Of a stretch of 64,000 bases of DNA, positions 43,485 through 51,760 are shown one piece after another. The stretch spans positions 1,922,001 through 1,986,000 of the forward strand of contig NZ_RJVJ01000001.1 in NCBI RefSeq assembly GCF_003751605.1. Reading direction: 5' to 3'. The position numbers were made by a program, and so were the translations under genes. Position 1 is the stretch's first letter. Every line of letters begins with the position of its first letter. The notes below the pieces were generated by a model. It was not told the DNA's origin. It saw only the letters and a program-made list of their open reading frames with translations, and did not search any database. This DNA is from Kitasatospora cineracea (lineage in GTDB: Bacteria; Actinomycetota; Actinomycetes; Streptomycetales; Streptomycetaceae).

Positions 43485-43637
43485 ATGGACCACCCCCTCG
43501 ACCAGTGCCTGGACACCTTCTGGCAGGGCGAGTTCACCCTCCGGGACACGCCCCCCGCCCCGCCCGACCCCGCCCTCCCCGCCGACCTGGCGGACCTGCT
43601 CGGCCCGCTCTACCGGCACCTCACCGAGAACGCCTAG
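43485..43637 (+). CDS. 50-residue ORF coupled to the SNF2 helicase, possible remnant of a SWIM-protein gene
   Basis: It starts 5 bp after the helicase stop (MDHPLDQCLDTFWQGEFTLR, then DTPPAPPDPALP and a short helix ending ENA). In related genomes, as I recall, a SWIM zinc-finger gene follows this type of helicase, and the LDTFW-Pro-rich pattern resembles the end part of such proteins. No zinc-finger cysteines remain here, so it is either a decayed remnant or a small independent partner. Its stop TAG shares the CTAG with the convergent hydrolase stop. Confidence 0.5.
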   Translation: MDHPLDQCLDTFWQGEFTLRDTPPAPPDPALPADLADLLGPLYRHLTENA

Positions 43638-44530
43638 GGACGGCGGCCGTCGAGGAAACCGCCCACCAGCGCGGCGAACCCGGCCGGATCCTCCGCCCAG
43701 GGCCGGTGCCCCACCTCCGGCAGGACGGCGAGCCGGGCGTCCGGGTGGAGGGCGGCGGCCAGGCGGGCCGGGACGGTGCCGATCATCCCGTCCCGGGCAC
43801 CCGCCACCACCAGCACCGGCACCCGAACCGGCCGCGCCGCGCCCGCGTCCGAACCCGCGCCCGCGTCCGAACCCGCGCCCGCGCCCGAACCCGCGCCCGC
43901 GCCCGAACCCGCGCCCGCGTAGAACGCCTCCCGCATCCAGGGCGCGGCCGGTGCCGACTCCGGGTCGAACGCCGCGGCGCGGGCCGCCTCGTTCCACCTG
44001 CCCCAGAAGAACGGCGTGATCCGCCGCACCAGCTCCGCCGGGTCGCCCGCACCGGCGGCCAGCAGGGCGTCCGCCTCGGCCGCGTCCGGGTACCAGGGCT
44101 CCGCCGCGCGGGCGGCCCGGAGCGCGGCGATCTCCGCCGGGTCGGGCTCCCGGGCGGCCCGGCCGACCGGGGTGACCAGCACCAACGAGCGTACGCGGTG
44201 CGGGAATTCGGCGGCGTAGCGCTGCGCGGTGAGGGCGCCCGCGGAGTGGCCGAGCAGGTCGATGCGTTCCGCGCCGAGGTGCTCCCGGAGGGCTTCCACG
44301 TCCGCGGCCTGGGCGCCGAACGCGCAGCTCGCCCGGTCGGCGGGCACCGCCGAGCGGCCGCAGCCGCGCGGGTCGAGCCGCACCAGCCGCCGCCGGGCGT
44401 CCAGCCCGCCGAGGGTGCCGAGGTAGCGGGCGTCCATGCCGGGGCCGCCGGGGATCGCCACCAGCGGTGACCCGTCGCCGAACTGCTCGTAGTGGAGGGC
44501 CGTTCCGTCGTACCCGTGGAAGATCGTCAT
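43634..44530 (-). CDS. Alpha/beta hydrolase (proline iminopeptidase-like)
   Basis: The 298-residue protein has the alpha/beta hydrolase order: oxyanion loop PGGPGMDARYLG, LDPRGCGRS, the nucleophile elbow LLGHSAGALTAQRY (Ser), the later acid AGARDGMIG (Asp) and the final His (EVGHRPWAEDP). The PGGPG and DPRGCGRS motifs point to the proline iminopeptidase group. An 18-bp repeat expansion inserts a Gly/Ala/Ser run (about 200-228) just before the late strand, an unusual feature. Confidence 0.88.
   Translation of the reverse strand: MTIFHGYDGTALHYEQFGDGSPLVAIPGGPGMDARYLGTLGGLDARRRLVRLDPRGCGRSAVPADRASCAFGAQAADVEALREHLGAERIDLLGHSAGALTAQRYAAEFPHRVRSLVLVTPVGRAAREPDPAEIAALRAARAAEPWYPDAAEADALLAAGAGDPAELVRRITPFFWGRWNEAARAAAFDPESAPAAPWMREAFYAGAGSGAGAGSGAGAGSDAGAGSDAGAARPVRVPVLVVAGARDGMIGTVPARLAAALHPDARLAVLPEVGHRPWAEDPAGFAALVGGFLDGRRP
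43839..43920. repeat. In-frame 18-bp tandem repeats inside the hydrolase gene
   Basis: Four full units of GCGCCCGCGTCCGAACCC-type sequence (43839-43856, 43857-43874, 43875-43892, 43893-43910) and a partial fifth. They encode alternating Gly-Ala/Gly-Ser/Asp-Ala steps. The 18-bp length keeps the frame at any copy number. Confidence 0.9.
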
Positions 44531-44584
44531 GGCTCGGATGGTGGCACGCCCCGACCGGGCCCGGCAGGCGGTTTCACGCAGCGA

Positions 44585-45199
44585 TCAGAGCAGGCCGTGG
44601 CCGCCGAGCACGGCGCTCAGCCCCGGCACCCCGCGGTGGTGGTGGCCCTGCATGCCGAGCGCCGTCGCGGCCGCGACGTGGCCCTCGGTGTCGTCCACGA
44701 ACAGGCAGTCCCGGGGCGGGACGCCGGCCCGCTCGGCGGCGGCCAGGAAGATCCGCGGATCGGGCTTGGCGGCGCCGACCCGGGCGGAGTTGACCACCGC
44801 GTCGAAGGCGGCGTCGAGTCCGAGCGCGGCCAGGTCGGCCTCCAGCGCGGTGGTGCCGTTGGAGACCAGCACCACCGCGGCGCTCCGGCGCGCCGCCGCG
44901 AGCAGGGCCCGCACCTGCGCGTCCACCCGGAACGGCTGCCGCGCCCAGTCCGCGACCGCCGCCCGCGCCACCTCGGCCGACCCGCACCGCGCCGCCAGGT
45001 CCTCGGCCACCAGGGCCCGCCACTGCCCGTCCCCGACCTGCCCGGTCACGGCGGGCAGCAGCCGCTCCGGCCGGAACGCCGCCGCGGCGACCGTGCCGGG
45101 CGCGAGGCCGTGCGCCCGGTCGACGTCCGACAGGTCCGCCCAGATCCGCAGCACCCCGTCCAGGTCGCACAGCACCGCGCCGATCCGCCGCCCCGCCAT
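44585..45199 (-). CDS. HAD-family hydrolase (phosphatase-like)
   Basis: The 204-residue protein has motif I CDLDGVLR (Asp nucleophile), motif II VLVSNGTTALE, the conserved Lys in GAAKPDPRIF and motif III VDDTEGHVAAATALGM. This is the common HAD subfamily I with a helical cap (residues about 20-85). Substrate unknown. It is on its own. Confidence 0.9.
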   Translation of the reverse strand: MAGRRIGAVLCDLDGVLRIWADLSDVDRAHGLAPGTVAAAAFRPERLLPAVTGQVGDGQWRALVAEDLAARCGSAEVARAAVADWARQPFRVDAQVRALLAAARRSAAVVLVSNGTTALEADLAALGLDAAFDAVVNSARVGAAKPDPRIFLAAAERAGVPPRDCLFVDDTEGHVAAATALGMQGHHHRGVPGLSAVLGGHGLL

Positions 45200-45334
45200 C
45201 TCGCCCCGCCTTCCCGCTCCCGCCCGGTGTGACCGCTTCTGCCGGTGAAGTCCCTTTCCATCGGCGGAAGTTCATCGAACTCACCCTACTTCTCCGTATG
45301 GCAACCGCCCGCGCCGCCGGGCACAATCACCGCC

Positions 45335-46729
45335 ATGCCCTTCCGCTCCCGGCACCCGCGCACCCTGCTCGCCTATGCCGCGCTGCTCGACCACTCGATC
45401 GAGCGGATCGCCGAAGTCTCGGCCGACGCACGGGAGTTCGACCGCGAGGAGATCTACCGGCTCACCGACGTGTGGGACAACAACACCGCGGCCCTCTTCG
45501 CGGCCGCCGCCGCCCGCTTCCGCTGGACCCGCGCGCTCCAGGCCTGCTGGGCGCTGCGCTGGATGGCCGACTTCAGCCCCGTCCGGCGGGCCTGGATGGT
45601 CGAGCAGACCGCTGCCGCAGGCGTCCCGGTCGAGCGCCTCCTGCGCCGGCCCGTCCCCGAGCCCACCGCCCCGGGGCAGTGGCACCGGTTCTACCGCGGC
45701 TGCATGACCGCCGAACTCAACGGCTCCGGAAGCGAGTTGACGGAAGGTCTGGCCGCCGAGTACGACCTGCCGGCCGCCGCGTTCCTGGGGCTGATGGTCG
45801 AACGGCGCGGCGCCGACCGGCTGGACGGCTGGTGCGAGTTCGAGCTGCCGCGCCGGTACGCCGGCGGCGGCCCGCGCACCGCCCGGCTCACCGTCTCCTT
45901 CGAGGACCCGGAGGACCTGCGCTTCGACGGCGGCCGGGACACCACCGGCCTGTCCCTGGAGGCCGGCCCCGACGGGGTGGTGCTCCGGCTGGGTGCGACC
46001 GGGGTGCTGCGCTGCCGCTCCGTCCGGCTGAACCTCGACGACGACCACTGGGAGGACTCGCCGACCGGCCGCCGGTTCGCCGCCGCGCACCCGGAGCGCC
46101 GCGAACGCCACGGCGTCCGGCAGTGGATCCTGCCGGTGCTCCGCTCCGCCGGCGGGCCCGCCGACGCGGGGCGGGTGCTTCGGGCCGCCATGATCGCGGC
46201 CCGGCGGGTCCGGTTCGCCGGTGCGGCCGCCGACGCCCCGCTGCGCGCCGTCACCACCGCCCTGGCCGGGGCGGGCCCGCGGATCCTGGCGGCGGGGGCG
46301 GTCCGCCGCCGCGCCGACCGGAACGCCGCCTTCGAGGCGCTGGTCGCCGACTGGTTCCGGCGCGGCGGCCCGGACTTCGCCGAGGCCGTCACCGGCTACG
46401 TCACCGTCCCGGAGGAGCTTCGCCCGGTCGGCCCTCCGGCCCGGCCCACCGTCCGGGCCCTCCCCGCCCGGCTCGCCCTGGTCCTCTACCGGCTGCCCTC
46501 CACCCCGGTCGAGTACAGCCACCCCGCCTACGCCCGGCTCTGCTTCGCCCAGCCCTCCGCCAACGACCCGGACGCCCCCTGGACGCTCCGCTCCCGGGGC
46601 TTCGGGCACCCCGTCGCGCTCGCCTTCACCCTGGACGCCTTCCGGCACACCGCCGTCCCCGACCTCGCCCCCGACCGCCTCGCCTTCGGCCCGCACCTGA
46701 CCGCCACCGGCACGCCCGACCCGTACTGA
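45335..46729 (+). CDS. Protein of unknown function, 464 residues
   Basis: I recognise no family. The sequence is soluble, rich in Arg, Leu and Trp, with a helical N-terminal third (TLLAYAALLDHSIERIAEVS) and a beta-containing middle (TARLTVSFEDPEDLRFDGGR, VLRCRSVRLNLDDDHWEDSP). There is no signal peptide or TM helix. A -10-like CACAAT (45322-45327) lies seven bases before the ATG, so the transcript may be leaderless. The in-frame Met at 45245 is therefore rejected. The next gene, an Xre regulator, follows after its own operator. Confidence 0.7.
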   Translation: MPFRSRHPRTLLAYAALLDHSIERIAEVSADAREFDREEIYRLTDVWDNNTAALFAAAAARFRWTRALQACWALRWMADFSPVRRAWMVEQTAAAGVPVERLLRRPVPEPTAPGQWHRFYRGCMTAELNGSGSELTEGLAAEYDLPAAAFLGLMVERRGADRLDGWCEFELPRRYAGGGPRTARLTVSFEDPEDLRFDGGRDTTGLSLEAGPDGVVLRLGATGVLRCRSVRLNLDDDHWEDSPTGRRFAAAHPERRERHGVRQWILPVLRSAGGPADAGRVLRAAMIAARRVRFAGAAADAPLRAVTTALAGAGPRILAAGAVRRRADRNAAFEALVADWFRRGGPDFAEAVTGYVTVPEELRPVGPPARPTVRALPARLALVLYRLPSTPVEYSHPAYARLCFAQPSANDPDAPWTLRSRGFGHPVALAFTLDAFRHTAVPDLAPDRLAFGPHLTATGTPDPY

Positions 46730-46755
46730 GCGACGCGTTCGCAGGTGCTAGCAGG

Positions 46756-46775
46756 CTGCTTGCAATTGCAAGCAG
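46756..46775. promoter_or_regulatory. Perfect 20-bp palindrome, likely operator of the Xre regulator
   Basis: CTGCTTGCAATTGCAAGCAG is fully self-complementary. It lies 19 bp upstream of the Xre gene ATG and just ahead of the -10-like CACACT (46783-46788), so a dimer bound there would block the promoter. Autoregulation is the simplest reading. Confidence 0.75.
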
Positions 46776-46794
46776 CTCGGTGCACACTGCCCGT

Positions 46795-47172
46795 ATGGCG
46801 TCACTGAACGTGGGCTCGCTCGGCGAGTACATCCGGGAGCAGCGGCGGAGCGCGCAGTACTCGCTGCGGCAGCTGGCCGAGGTCGCCGGGGTGTCCAATC
46901 CGTACCTGAGCCAGATCGAGCGCGGGCTGCGCAAGCCCAGCGCGGAGATCCTCCAGCAGATCGCCAAGGCGCTGCGGATCTCGGCGGAGACGCTGTACGT
47001 GCAGGCCGGGATCCTGGAGGAGCGGGACGCGGCGGAGCCGGACGGGCCGGGGCTGCGGGCCGCGATCCTGGCCGATCCGCTGATCAACGAGCGGCAGAAG
47101 CAGGCCCTGCTGTCGGTGTACGAGGCGTTCCTGAAGGAGAACCAGGCCGCCCGTCCGCCGGACCCCGCGTGA
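46795..47172 (+). CDS. Xre-family helix-turn-helix regulator
   Basis: The 125-residue protein has an N-terminal HTH (SLRQLAEVAGVSNPYLSQIE, then RGLRKPSAEILQQIAKALRI) and a helical C-terminal part (NERQKQALLSVYEAFLKE). A homologous small regulator is common in streptomycetes and mycobacteria near HBHA-like and DUF2516 genes, as here. Leaderless start is suggested by CACACT six bases upstream. The perfect palindrome ahead is its probable own operator. Confidence 0.9.
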   Translation: MASLNVGSLGEYIREQRRSAQYSLRQLAEVAGVSNPYLSQIERGLRKPSAEILQQIAKALRISAETLYVQAGILEERDAAEPDGPGLRAAILADPLINERQKQALLSVYEAFLKENQAARPPDPA

Positions 47173-47251
47173 GCCAGTACCGAACGACCAGACCTGCGTG
47201 ACCGACGCCCCGCGCCCGACCGCGCGGCGGCACCCGACCGGGAGGACCGAC

Positions 47252-47791
47252 ATGCCGATCAGCGACGAGCTCAAGAAGACCCTCACCGACCCGACCCCGC
47301 TGTACGCGCTGGCCGGCGCCGGCGACCTCGCCTACGAGAAGCTCCGCGAGGTGCCCGCCCAGATCGAGGCGCTCGCCGCCGACCGCAAGGGCACCCAGGA
47401 GAAGGCCGCCGCCGCCCTGCAGGACGCGGGCGCCGCGCTGGCCGACGCGCAGGCGAAGGTCACCGAGGCGGTCAACGCGCTGCCCACCGACGTGAAGGAA
47501 CTCCAGGCCAAGGCGCAGGAGTTCGCCATGCAGCAGGTCGGCCGGGCGCTGGAGTTCGCGGTGAAGGCCAAGGAGGTCTACGACGAGCTGGCCGTCCGCG
47601 GCCGCACCGTGGTCGACGCCGCCAACACCCCGAAGGACGCCGAGCCGGAGCCGGCCGCGGAGGCAGACGCGGACGTGGTGGTCGAGGAGGTCGTGGTCGC
47701 CGAGGTCGTGGTGGACGAGGAGCCCGCCGCCCCGAAGCCGTCCGCCAAGAAGGCCCCCCGGGCCCGGAAGGCCGCCGCCGAGCAGGAGTGA
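47252..47791 (+). CDS. Heparin-binding hemagglutinin (HBHA)-like helical protein
   Basis: The 179-residue protein with a strong ribosome site (GGGAGGA) is one long helical, Ala/Lys/Glu-rich stretch (EALAADRKGTQEKAAAALQD, ADAQAKVTEAVNALPTDVKE), then an acidic Val/Glu patch and a basic Lys/Pro/Ala tail (PKPSAKKAPRARKAAAEQ). This is the plan of mycobacterial HBHA, in which the basic tail binds glycans. In a soil actinomycete the role is unlikely to be adhesion to host cells. No signal peptide. Confidence 0.8.
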   Translation: MPISDELKKTLTDPTPLYALAGAGDLAYEKLREVPAQIEALAADRKGTQEKAAAALQDAGAALADAQAKVTEAVNALPTDVKELQAKAQEFAMQQVGRALEFAVKAKEVYDELAVRGRTVVDAANTPKDAEPEPAAEADADVVVEEVVVAEVVVDEEPAAPKPSAKKAPRARKAAAEQE

Positions 47792-47795
47792 CCGG

Positions 47796-47818
47796 GGCGC
47801 GGCGGGGAACGCCGCGCC
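47796..47818 (+). terminator. Hairpin terminator after the HBHA-like gene
   Basis: Perfect 9-bp stem GGCGCGGCG (47796-47804) with 47810-47818, loop GGGAA, five bases after the stop. Confidence 0.65.
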
Positions 47819-47881
47819 GCCGAGGGCCGTTGACCGGTGCGGTGGCCGTGCCAGGATGGAAGAAAGAGTGAGGAGCCCGCG

Positions 47882-48217
47882 GTGCAGATCCTGTACGTCA
47901 ACCTCCTGAACCCGTTGTGGTGGGTCGCCACGGCGATCATCTGCTTCAAGGTGTTCGCGCTCGCCGACGCGGTGTTCCGCCGGGAGGACGCGTACCGGGC
48001 GGCCGACAAGAAGACCAAGGGCTTCTGGGTGATCCTGCTGAGCGTCGCCCTGGCCTGGGACCTCCTGTTCGGCGCCAACCCGATCACCGGCCTGCTGACG
48101 CTGGCGGGCCTGGTCGCCGCGATCGTCTACGTGGTGGACGTCCGCCCCGCGATCAAGCTGCTCACCGACGGCCGCGGCGGCGGGCGGAGCAACCAGGGCC
48201 CGTACGGCCCCTGGTGA
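47882..48217 (+). CDS. DUF2516-family membrane protein
   Basis: The 111-residue product starts at GTG after GAGGAG. It has an N-terminal segment with three hydrophobic helices (WWVATAIICFKVFALADAVF, GFWVILLSVALAWDLLFG, LLTLAGLVAAIVYVVDV) and the motif RREDAYRAADKKTKGFW. This fits the actinobacterial DUF2516 family. Function unknown, but it is conserved next to the Xre/HBHA-like genes. Confidence 0.88.
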   Translation: MQILYVNLLNPLWWVATAIICFKVFALADAVFRREDAYRAADKKTKGFWVILLSVALAWDLLFGANPITGLLTLAGLVAAIVYVVDVRPAIKLLTDGRGGGRSNQGPYGPW

Positions 48218-48255
48218 CGCTGCGCCGGATCACCGGCAGTGCGCAGCGAACGGAA

Positions 48256-48284
48256 GAGGGCGGCCCCCGCGCGGGGCCGCCCTC
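48256..48284. terminator. Bidirectional terminator between DUF2516 and phosphatase genes
   Basis: Perfect 12-bp stem GAGGGCGGCCCC (48256-48267) with 48273-48284, loop CGCGC, between two convergent genes. Confidence 0.75.
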
Positions 48285-48325
48285 CGTCGTCTCCGGAACC
48301 GTCTCCGGAGTTGTTTCCGGGCCGC

Positions 48326-49813
48326 TCAGCCCATGGTCACCGGCACCGGGTTGCGCTCCAGCAGCAGCACCGCGACGTCGTCGGTGAGCGCCCCGCCGTT
48401 CAGCTCCTCGACCTCGGCGATCGCCGAGTCGACCAGCCGGCCGCGGGTCAGCCCGGCGGCCTGGTGGTCGGCGACCAGTTCGATCAGGCCCTCCTGGCCC
48501 AGCCGCGGCGAGCCCGCCCCGACCTTGCCCTCGATCAGGCCGTCGGTGTACATCAGCAGCCGCCAGCCGGGGGAGAGTTCGACCCGCAGGGCGGGCCAGA
48601 CCGAGTGCGTCGCGTCGCAGGGCAGCAGGCCGAGCGCCGGGCCGGCCTGGTCGAGCGGGAGCAGCACCGGCGGGCCGTCCGGGCCCAGCAGCAGCGGCGC
48701 GGGGTGCCCGGCCAGGTACAGCTCGGCGGACTCGGGGCCGCCGTCCGCGGTCGGGGGGTCCAGCACGACCATGCACAGGGTGGCGAAGATCTCGTCGCTG
48801 CGGCGCTCGTGCTCCAGCACGTGCTGGAGGGTCGTGAGCAGGTGCTGGCCGGTCAGCCCGGCGAACACCAGCGTCCGCCACGCTATCCGCAGCGCGACGC
48901 CGAGCGCGGCCTCGTCGGGGCCGTGGCCGCAGACGTCGCCGATCACCACGTGCACCCGGCCGTCCTTGGTGCGGACGGCGTCGTAGAAGTCGCCGCCGAG
49001 CAGGGCGCGGCGGCGGCCGGGGCGGTAGCGGCGGGTGAAGGCCAGCCCGGCGCCGTCCAGCAGCGGGGTGGGCAGCAGGTGGCGCTGGAGCCGGGCGTTC
49101 TCCTGGCCGCGGATCTCGGCCTCGACCAGGCGGCGCTGCGACTCGTCGGCGCGCTTGCGCTCCACCGCGTAGTGCAGGGCGCGGGCCAGCAGCGGGCCGC
49201 CGGTGTCCTGCCGGAGCAGGAAGTCCTGGGCGCCGGCGGCGACCGCGGCGGCGCCGAGCTCGGCCCCGGCGGCGTCGGTGAGCACCACCACGGCGGTGCG
49301 CGGGGCGCGCAGCAGCAACTCCCGCAGCCCGTCCAGCCCGTCAGGCCCGCCGTCGGTGGGCCCGCCCTCGGCGGCGGGGTCGGCGGCGGGCTCGCCGAGG
49401 TCGAGCAGGACGCACTGGAAGTCGGTGCCGCGCTGCCCGCGGCGGCCGCTGCCGGGCAGCGGCGGCAGGGCGGCGAGGGCCTCCCGGATGCCGTTCACCC
49501 GGTGCAGCTCGGCGTGCCCGCCCAACTCGGCGGCGAGCGAGTCGAACAGGGTGTGCTCGGGACCGTCGGCCTCGACCACCAGTACCCGGAAGTCGGTGGC
49601 GGGCCGGGCCGGTTCGGGGGCGGCCGGGGTGCTGCGCGGATGCGGTATCGGCGCGGGGCCGACCGTGCGGCCGACGGCCTGGCCGATCGGCCCGGCGAGC
49701 TGGCCGTTCTGGCCGGGGCGCTGGGCGCTGTGGGCGTGGCGGCCGCGGCTGCGTTCGGCGGTTCCGGCGCTGCTGGTCGCGTCGGGTGCCCGCCCGTCTC
49801 CCGTCACGGGCAT
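48326..49813 (-). CDS. Receiver-domain PP2C (SpoIIE-type) serine phosphatase
   Basis: The 495-residue protein has a disordered N-terminus (about 1-70), a receiver-like domain (VLVVEADGPEHTLFDSLAAE, VLLDLGEPAADP with possible phospho-Asp), a short helical linker (YAVERKRADESQRRLVEAEI) and a C-terminal PP2C/SpoIIE domain (LGGDFYDAVR, VIGDVCGHGPDEA, LYLAGHPAPLLL, LMYTDGLIEGK, LTDDVAVLLLER), with metal-binding Asp residues all present. Such proteins dephosphorylate anti-sigma-factor antagonists. The acidic pocket of the receiver domain is poorly conserved, so phosphorylation is uncertain. A GGAAGGA ribosome site supports the Met at 49813. Confidence 0.9.
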   Translation of the reverse strand: MPVTGDGRAPDATSSAGTAERSRGRHAHSAQRPGQNGQLAGPIGQAVGRTVGPAPIPHPRSTPAAPEPARPATDFRVLVVEADGPEHTLFDSLAAELGGHAELHRVNGIREALAALPPLPGSGRRGQRGTDFQCVLLDLGEPAADPAAEGGPTDGGPDGLDGLRELLLRAPRTAVVVLTDAAGAELGAAAVAAGAQDFLLRQDTGGPLLARALHYAVERKRADESQRRLVEAEIRGQENARLQRHLLPTPLLDGAGLAFTRRYRPGRRRALLGGDFYDAVRTKDGRVHVVIGDVCGHGPDEAALGVALRIAWRTLVFAGLTGQHLLTTLQHVLEHERRSDEIFATLCMVVLDPPTADGGPESAELYLAGHPAPLLLGPDGPPVLLPLDQAGPALGLLPCDATHSVWPALRVELSPGWRLLMYTDGLIEGKVGAGSPRLGQEGLIELVADHQAAGLTRGRLVDSAIAEVEELNGGALTDDVAVLLLERNPVPVTMG

Positions 49814-50040
49814 CGGTCGGTCCTTCCTTTCCCCGACAGACCAACGGCTGGTGTCCGTCCGCAGTGCCCGGGTGGCACCGGGCATCGGGGAGCTTCCCGC
49901 GACCATAACGTGATCTCCGAGGATTTCTTCGACTGGGCGGCGCCGATGTGGTTATTGCCACGCGTGTGGTGGCGGCTTTGCCTGGGGTTTTCCCGGGTTT
50001 CCGCCGGTGCCGGAACGGAATCGAGAAGAGGGACGTGGCG

Positions 50041-50595
50041 GTGACACAGATCACGCTGGTGCAGGGTGACATCACGGAACAGCAGGTGGACGCGGTGGTG
50101 AACGCCGCCAACAGCTCACTGCTGGGCGGCGGCGGGGTGGACGGGGCGATCCACCGCCGGGGCGGGCCGGAGATCCTCGCCGAGTGCCGGGCGCTGCGCG
50201 CCTCGCACTACGGGAAGGGGCTGCCGACCGGCCGGGCCGTGGCGACCACGGCGGGGCGGCTGCCGGCCCGCTGGGTGGTGCACACCGTCGGCCCGGTGTA
50301 CCGGGCGGAGGACCACCGGCAGCGCGCGGAGCTGCTGGCCTCGTGCTATCGGGAGTCCCTTCGGGTCGCGGTCGGGCTGGGGGCCCGGACGGTGGCCTTC
50401 CCGGCCGTCTCGGCCGGGATCTACGGCTGGCCGCTGGACGATGCCGCTCGGATCGCCCTGACCGCCGTGGTCGAGGAGGCCCCCGACCTGGACGAGGTGC
50501 GGTTCGTGCTGTTCGGCGCCGAGGCGTACGCGTCGTTCGAACGCGCCTGGCGGGAGCTGGGGGAACAGGGAGAGCAGGGGGATCAGGCGGACTGA
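50041..50595 (+). CDS. Macrodomain protein, probable O-acetyl-ADP-ribose deacetylase
   Basis: The 184-residue protein has the YmdB-type macrodomain motifs: LVQGDITEQQVDAVVNAANS, LLGGGGVDGAIHRRGG, KGLPTGRAVATTAGRLPARW and AFPAVSAGIYGWP. These bind ADP-ribose and remove acetyl or ADP-ribosyl groups. The GTG at 50041 is chosen over 50035 because AGAGGG is then eight bases upstream. No ADP-ribosyltransferase is adjacent. Confidence 0.92.
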   Translation: MTQITLVQGDITEQQVDAVVNAANSSLLGGGGVDGAIHRRGGPEILAECRALRASHYGKGLPTGRAVATTAGRLPARWVVHTVGPVYRAEDHRQRAELLASCYRESLRVAVGLGARTVAFPAVSAGIYGWPLDDAARIALTAVVEEAPDLDEVRFVLFGAEAYASFERAWRELGEQGEQGDQAD

Positions 50596-50682
50596 CGGGC
50601 GCCGGAGGACTGCGGGAGCGGCCGTCCGGACGGTCCCATGGTGGCGTGACGGGGCGTCAACACGCCAGAGGAAATCGATAAC

Positions 50683-50706
50683 TCGTTCGAGTGAGTCGTC
50701 GAACGA
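50683..50706. terminator. Inverted repeat between convergent macrodomain and methyltransferase genes
   Basis: TCGTTCGA (50683-50690) pairs with TCGAACGA (50699-50706) across eight bases. A second, overlapping arm pair ACTCG/CGAGT lies at 50681-50692. It is less GC-rich than other terminators in the window. An operator role cannot be excluded. Confidence 0.45.
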
Positions 50707-50744
50707 ATGCTCGAAGCGCTGACAGGGTCGGCCGGGGCGGTGCC

Positions 50745-51569
50745 TCAGCGCGGCGCCAGCGCGGCCCAGTCCACCGTCAGCTCGCCCTGCCGCCGCCGGG
50801 CCGGTGCGTCCCGCAGCGGCCAGTCCGCCGCCAGCGCCGCGCAGGCCGCCGCCCAGCGCTGTCGGGCCCCGAACGCCCCCAGCGGGGCGGCGGCCGCCCA
50901 GGCCCGGTCGAAGTCGCGCAGGAAGGAGTGCACCGGGCGCCCCGGCACGTTGTGGTGGATCAGCGCCTTCGGCAGCCGCTCCGCCAGGTCGGACGGCCGC
51001 TCCAGGTCGGCCAGCCGGGCCGCGAAGGTCACCGTGCGCGGGCCCTCCGGGCCGAGCGCCACCCAGACGTGCCGCCGGCCCACCTCGTCGCAGGTGCCCT
51101 CCACCAGCAGCCCGTCCGGCGCCAGCCGCCCGCACAGCCGGGCCCACACCTCGGCGACCTGGTCCTCGTCGTACTGCCGCAGCACGTTCGCCGCCCGGAT
51201 CAGCTGGGCCCGCGCCCCGCCGTCCAGCGGCACCTCGAAGCCGCCCCGGCGGAACTCCAGCAGCGGCGGCTCGGCCATCGGCAGCGCCGCCGCCACCCGG
51301 GCCGGGTCGATCTCGATCCCCACCACCCGGACGTCCGCCCGCACCGCCCGCAGCCGCGCCGCCAGCTCCACCGCCGTCCACGGCGCCGCGCCGTACCCCA
51401 GGTCCACCGCCACCGGCGGGGCCGCCGACGCCCGCAGCGCCCGGCCCGCGGTGGACGCGATCCACCGGTCCATCCGCCGCAGCCGGTTGGTGTTCGTGGT
51501 GCCCCGGGTGATCGTCCCCACCGGCCGGCCCGACCGGCCCCGGGACGACGGGGTGTCGCTTGCGGCCAT
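50745..51569 (-). CDS. Class I SAM-dependent methyltransferase
   Basis: The 274-residue protein has the SAM motif I ([20 protein letters not shown]), then motif II acidic residue ([11 protein letters not shown]) and [14 protein letters not shown] in place of motif IV. The substrate is not evident. The sequence is conserved next to mshA in streptomycetes as I know them. The Met at 51569 is chosen; a -10-like TACGCT lies upstream on the minus strand (51579-51584). Confidence 0.85.
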   Translation of the reverse strand: MAASDTPSSRGRSGRPVGTITRGTTNTNRLRRMDRWIASTAGRALRASAAPPVAVDLGYGAAPWTAVELAARLRAVRADVRVVGIEIDPARVAAALPMAEPPLLEFRRGGFEVPLDGGARAQLIRAANVLRQYDEDQVAEVWARLCGRLAPDGLLVEGTCDEVGRRHVWVALGPEGPRTVTFAARLADLERPSDLAERLPKALIHHNVPGRPVHSFLRDFDRAWAAAAPLGAFGARQRWAAACAALAADWPLRDAPARRRQGELTVDWAALAPR

Positions 51570-51601
51570 GGTCACCAAGCGTACGCAGCCGTTCCGGGCC
51601 C

Positions 51602-51639
51602 GGCGGCACCCGGTTCCGCTGGCGGCACCCGGTTCCGCT
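51602..51639. repeat. Perfect 19-bp tandem duplication
   Basis: GGCGGCACCCGGTTCCGCT occurs at 51602-51620 and 51621-51639, in the region between the methyltransferase start and mshA. Confidence 0.85.
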
Positions 51640-51760
51640 GGCGGGAATACGACGAGGCGCTGCCCCGTTGCCCTGGCTGACGTCCATCCGCCCGCTGCCG
51701 CCGGCCGCGGGCGGTGGCACGAGCAGACCAGACGGCCGGCGCACAGGGAGGCTCCCGCAG

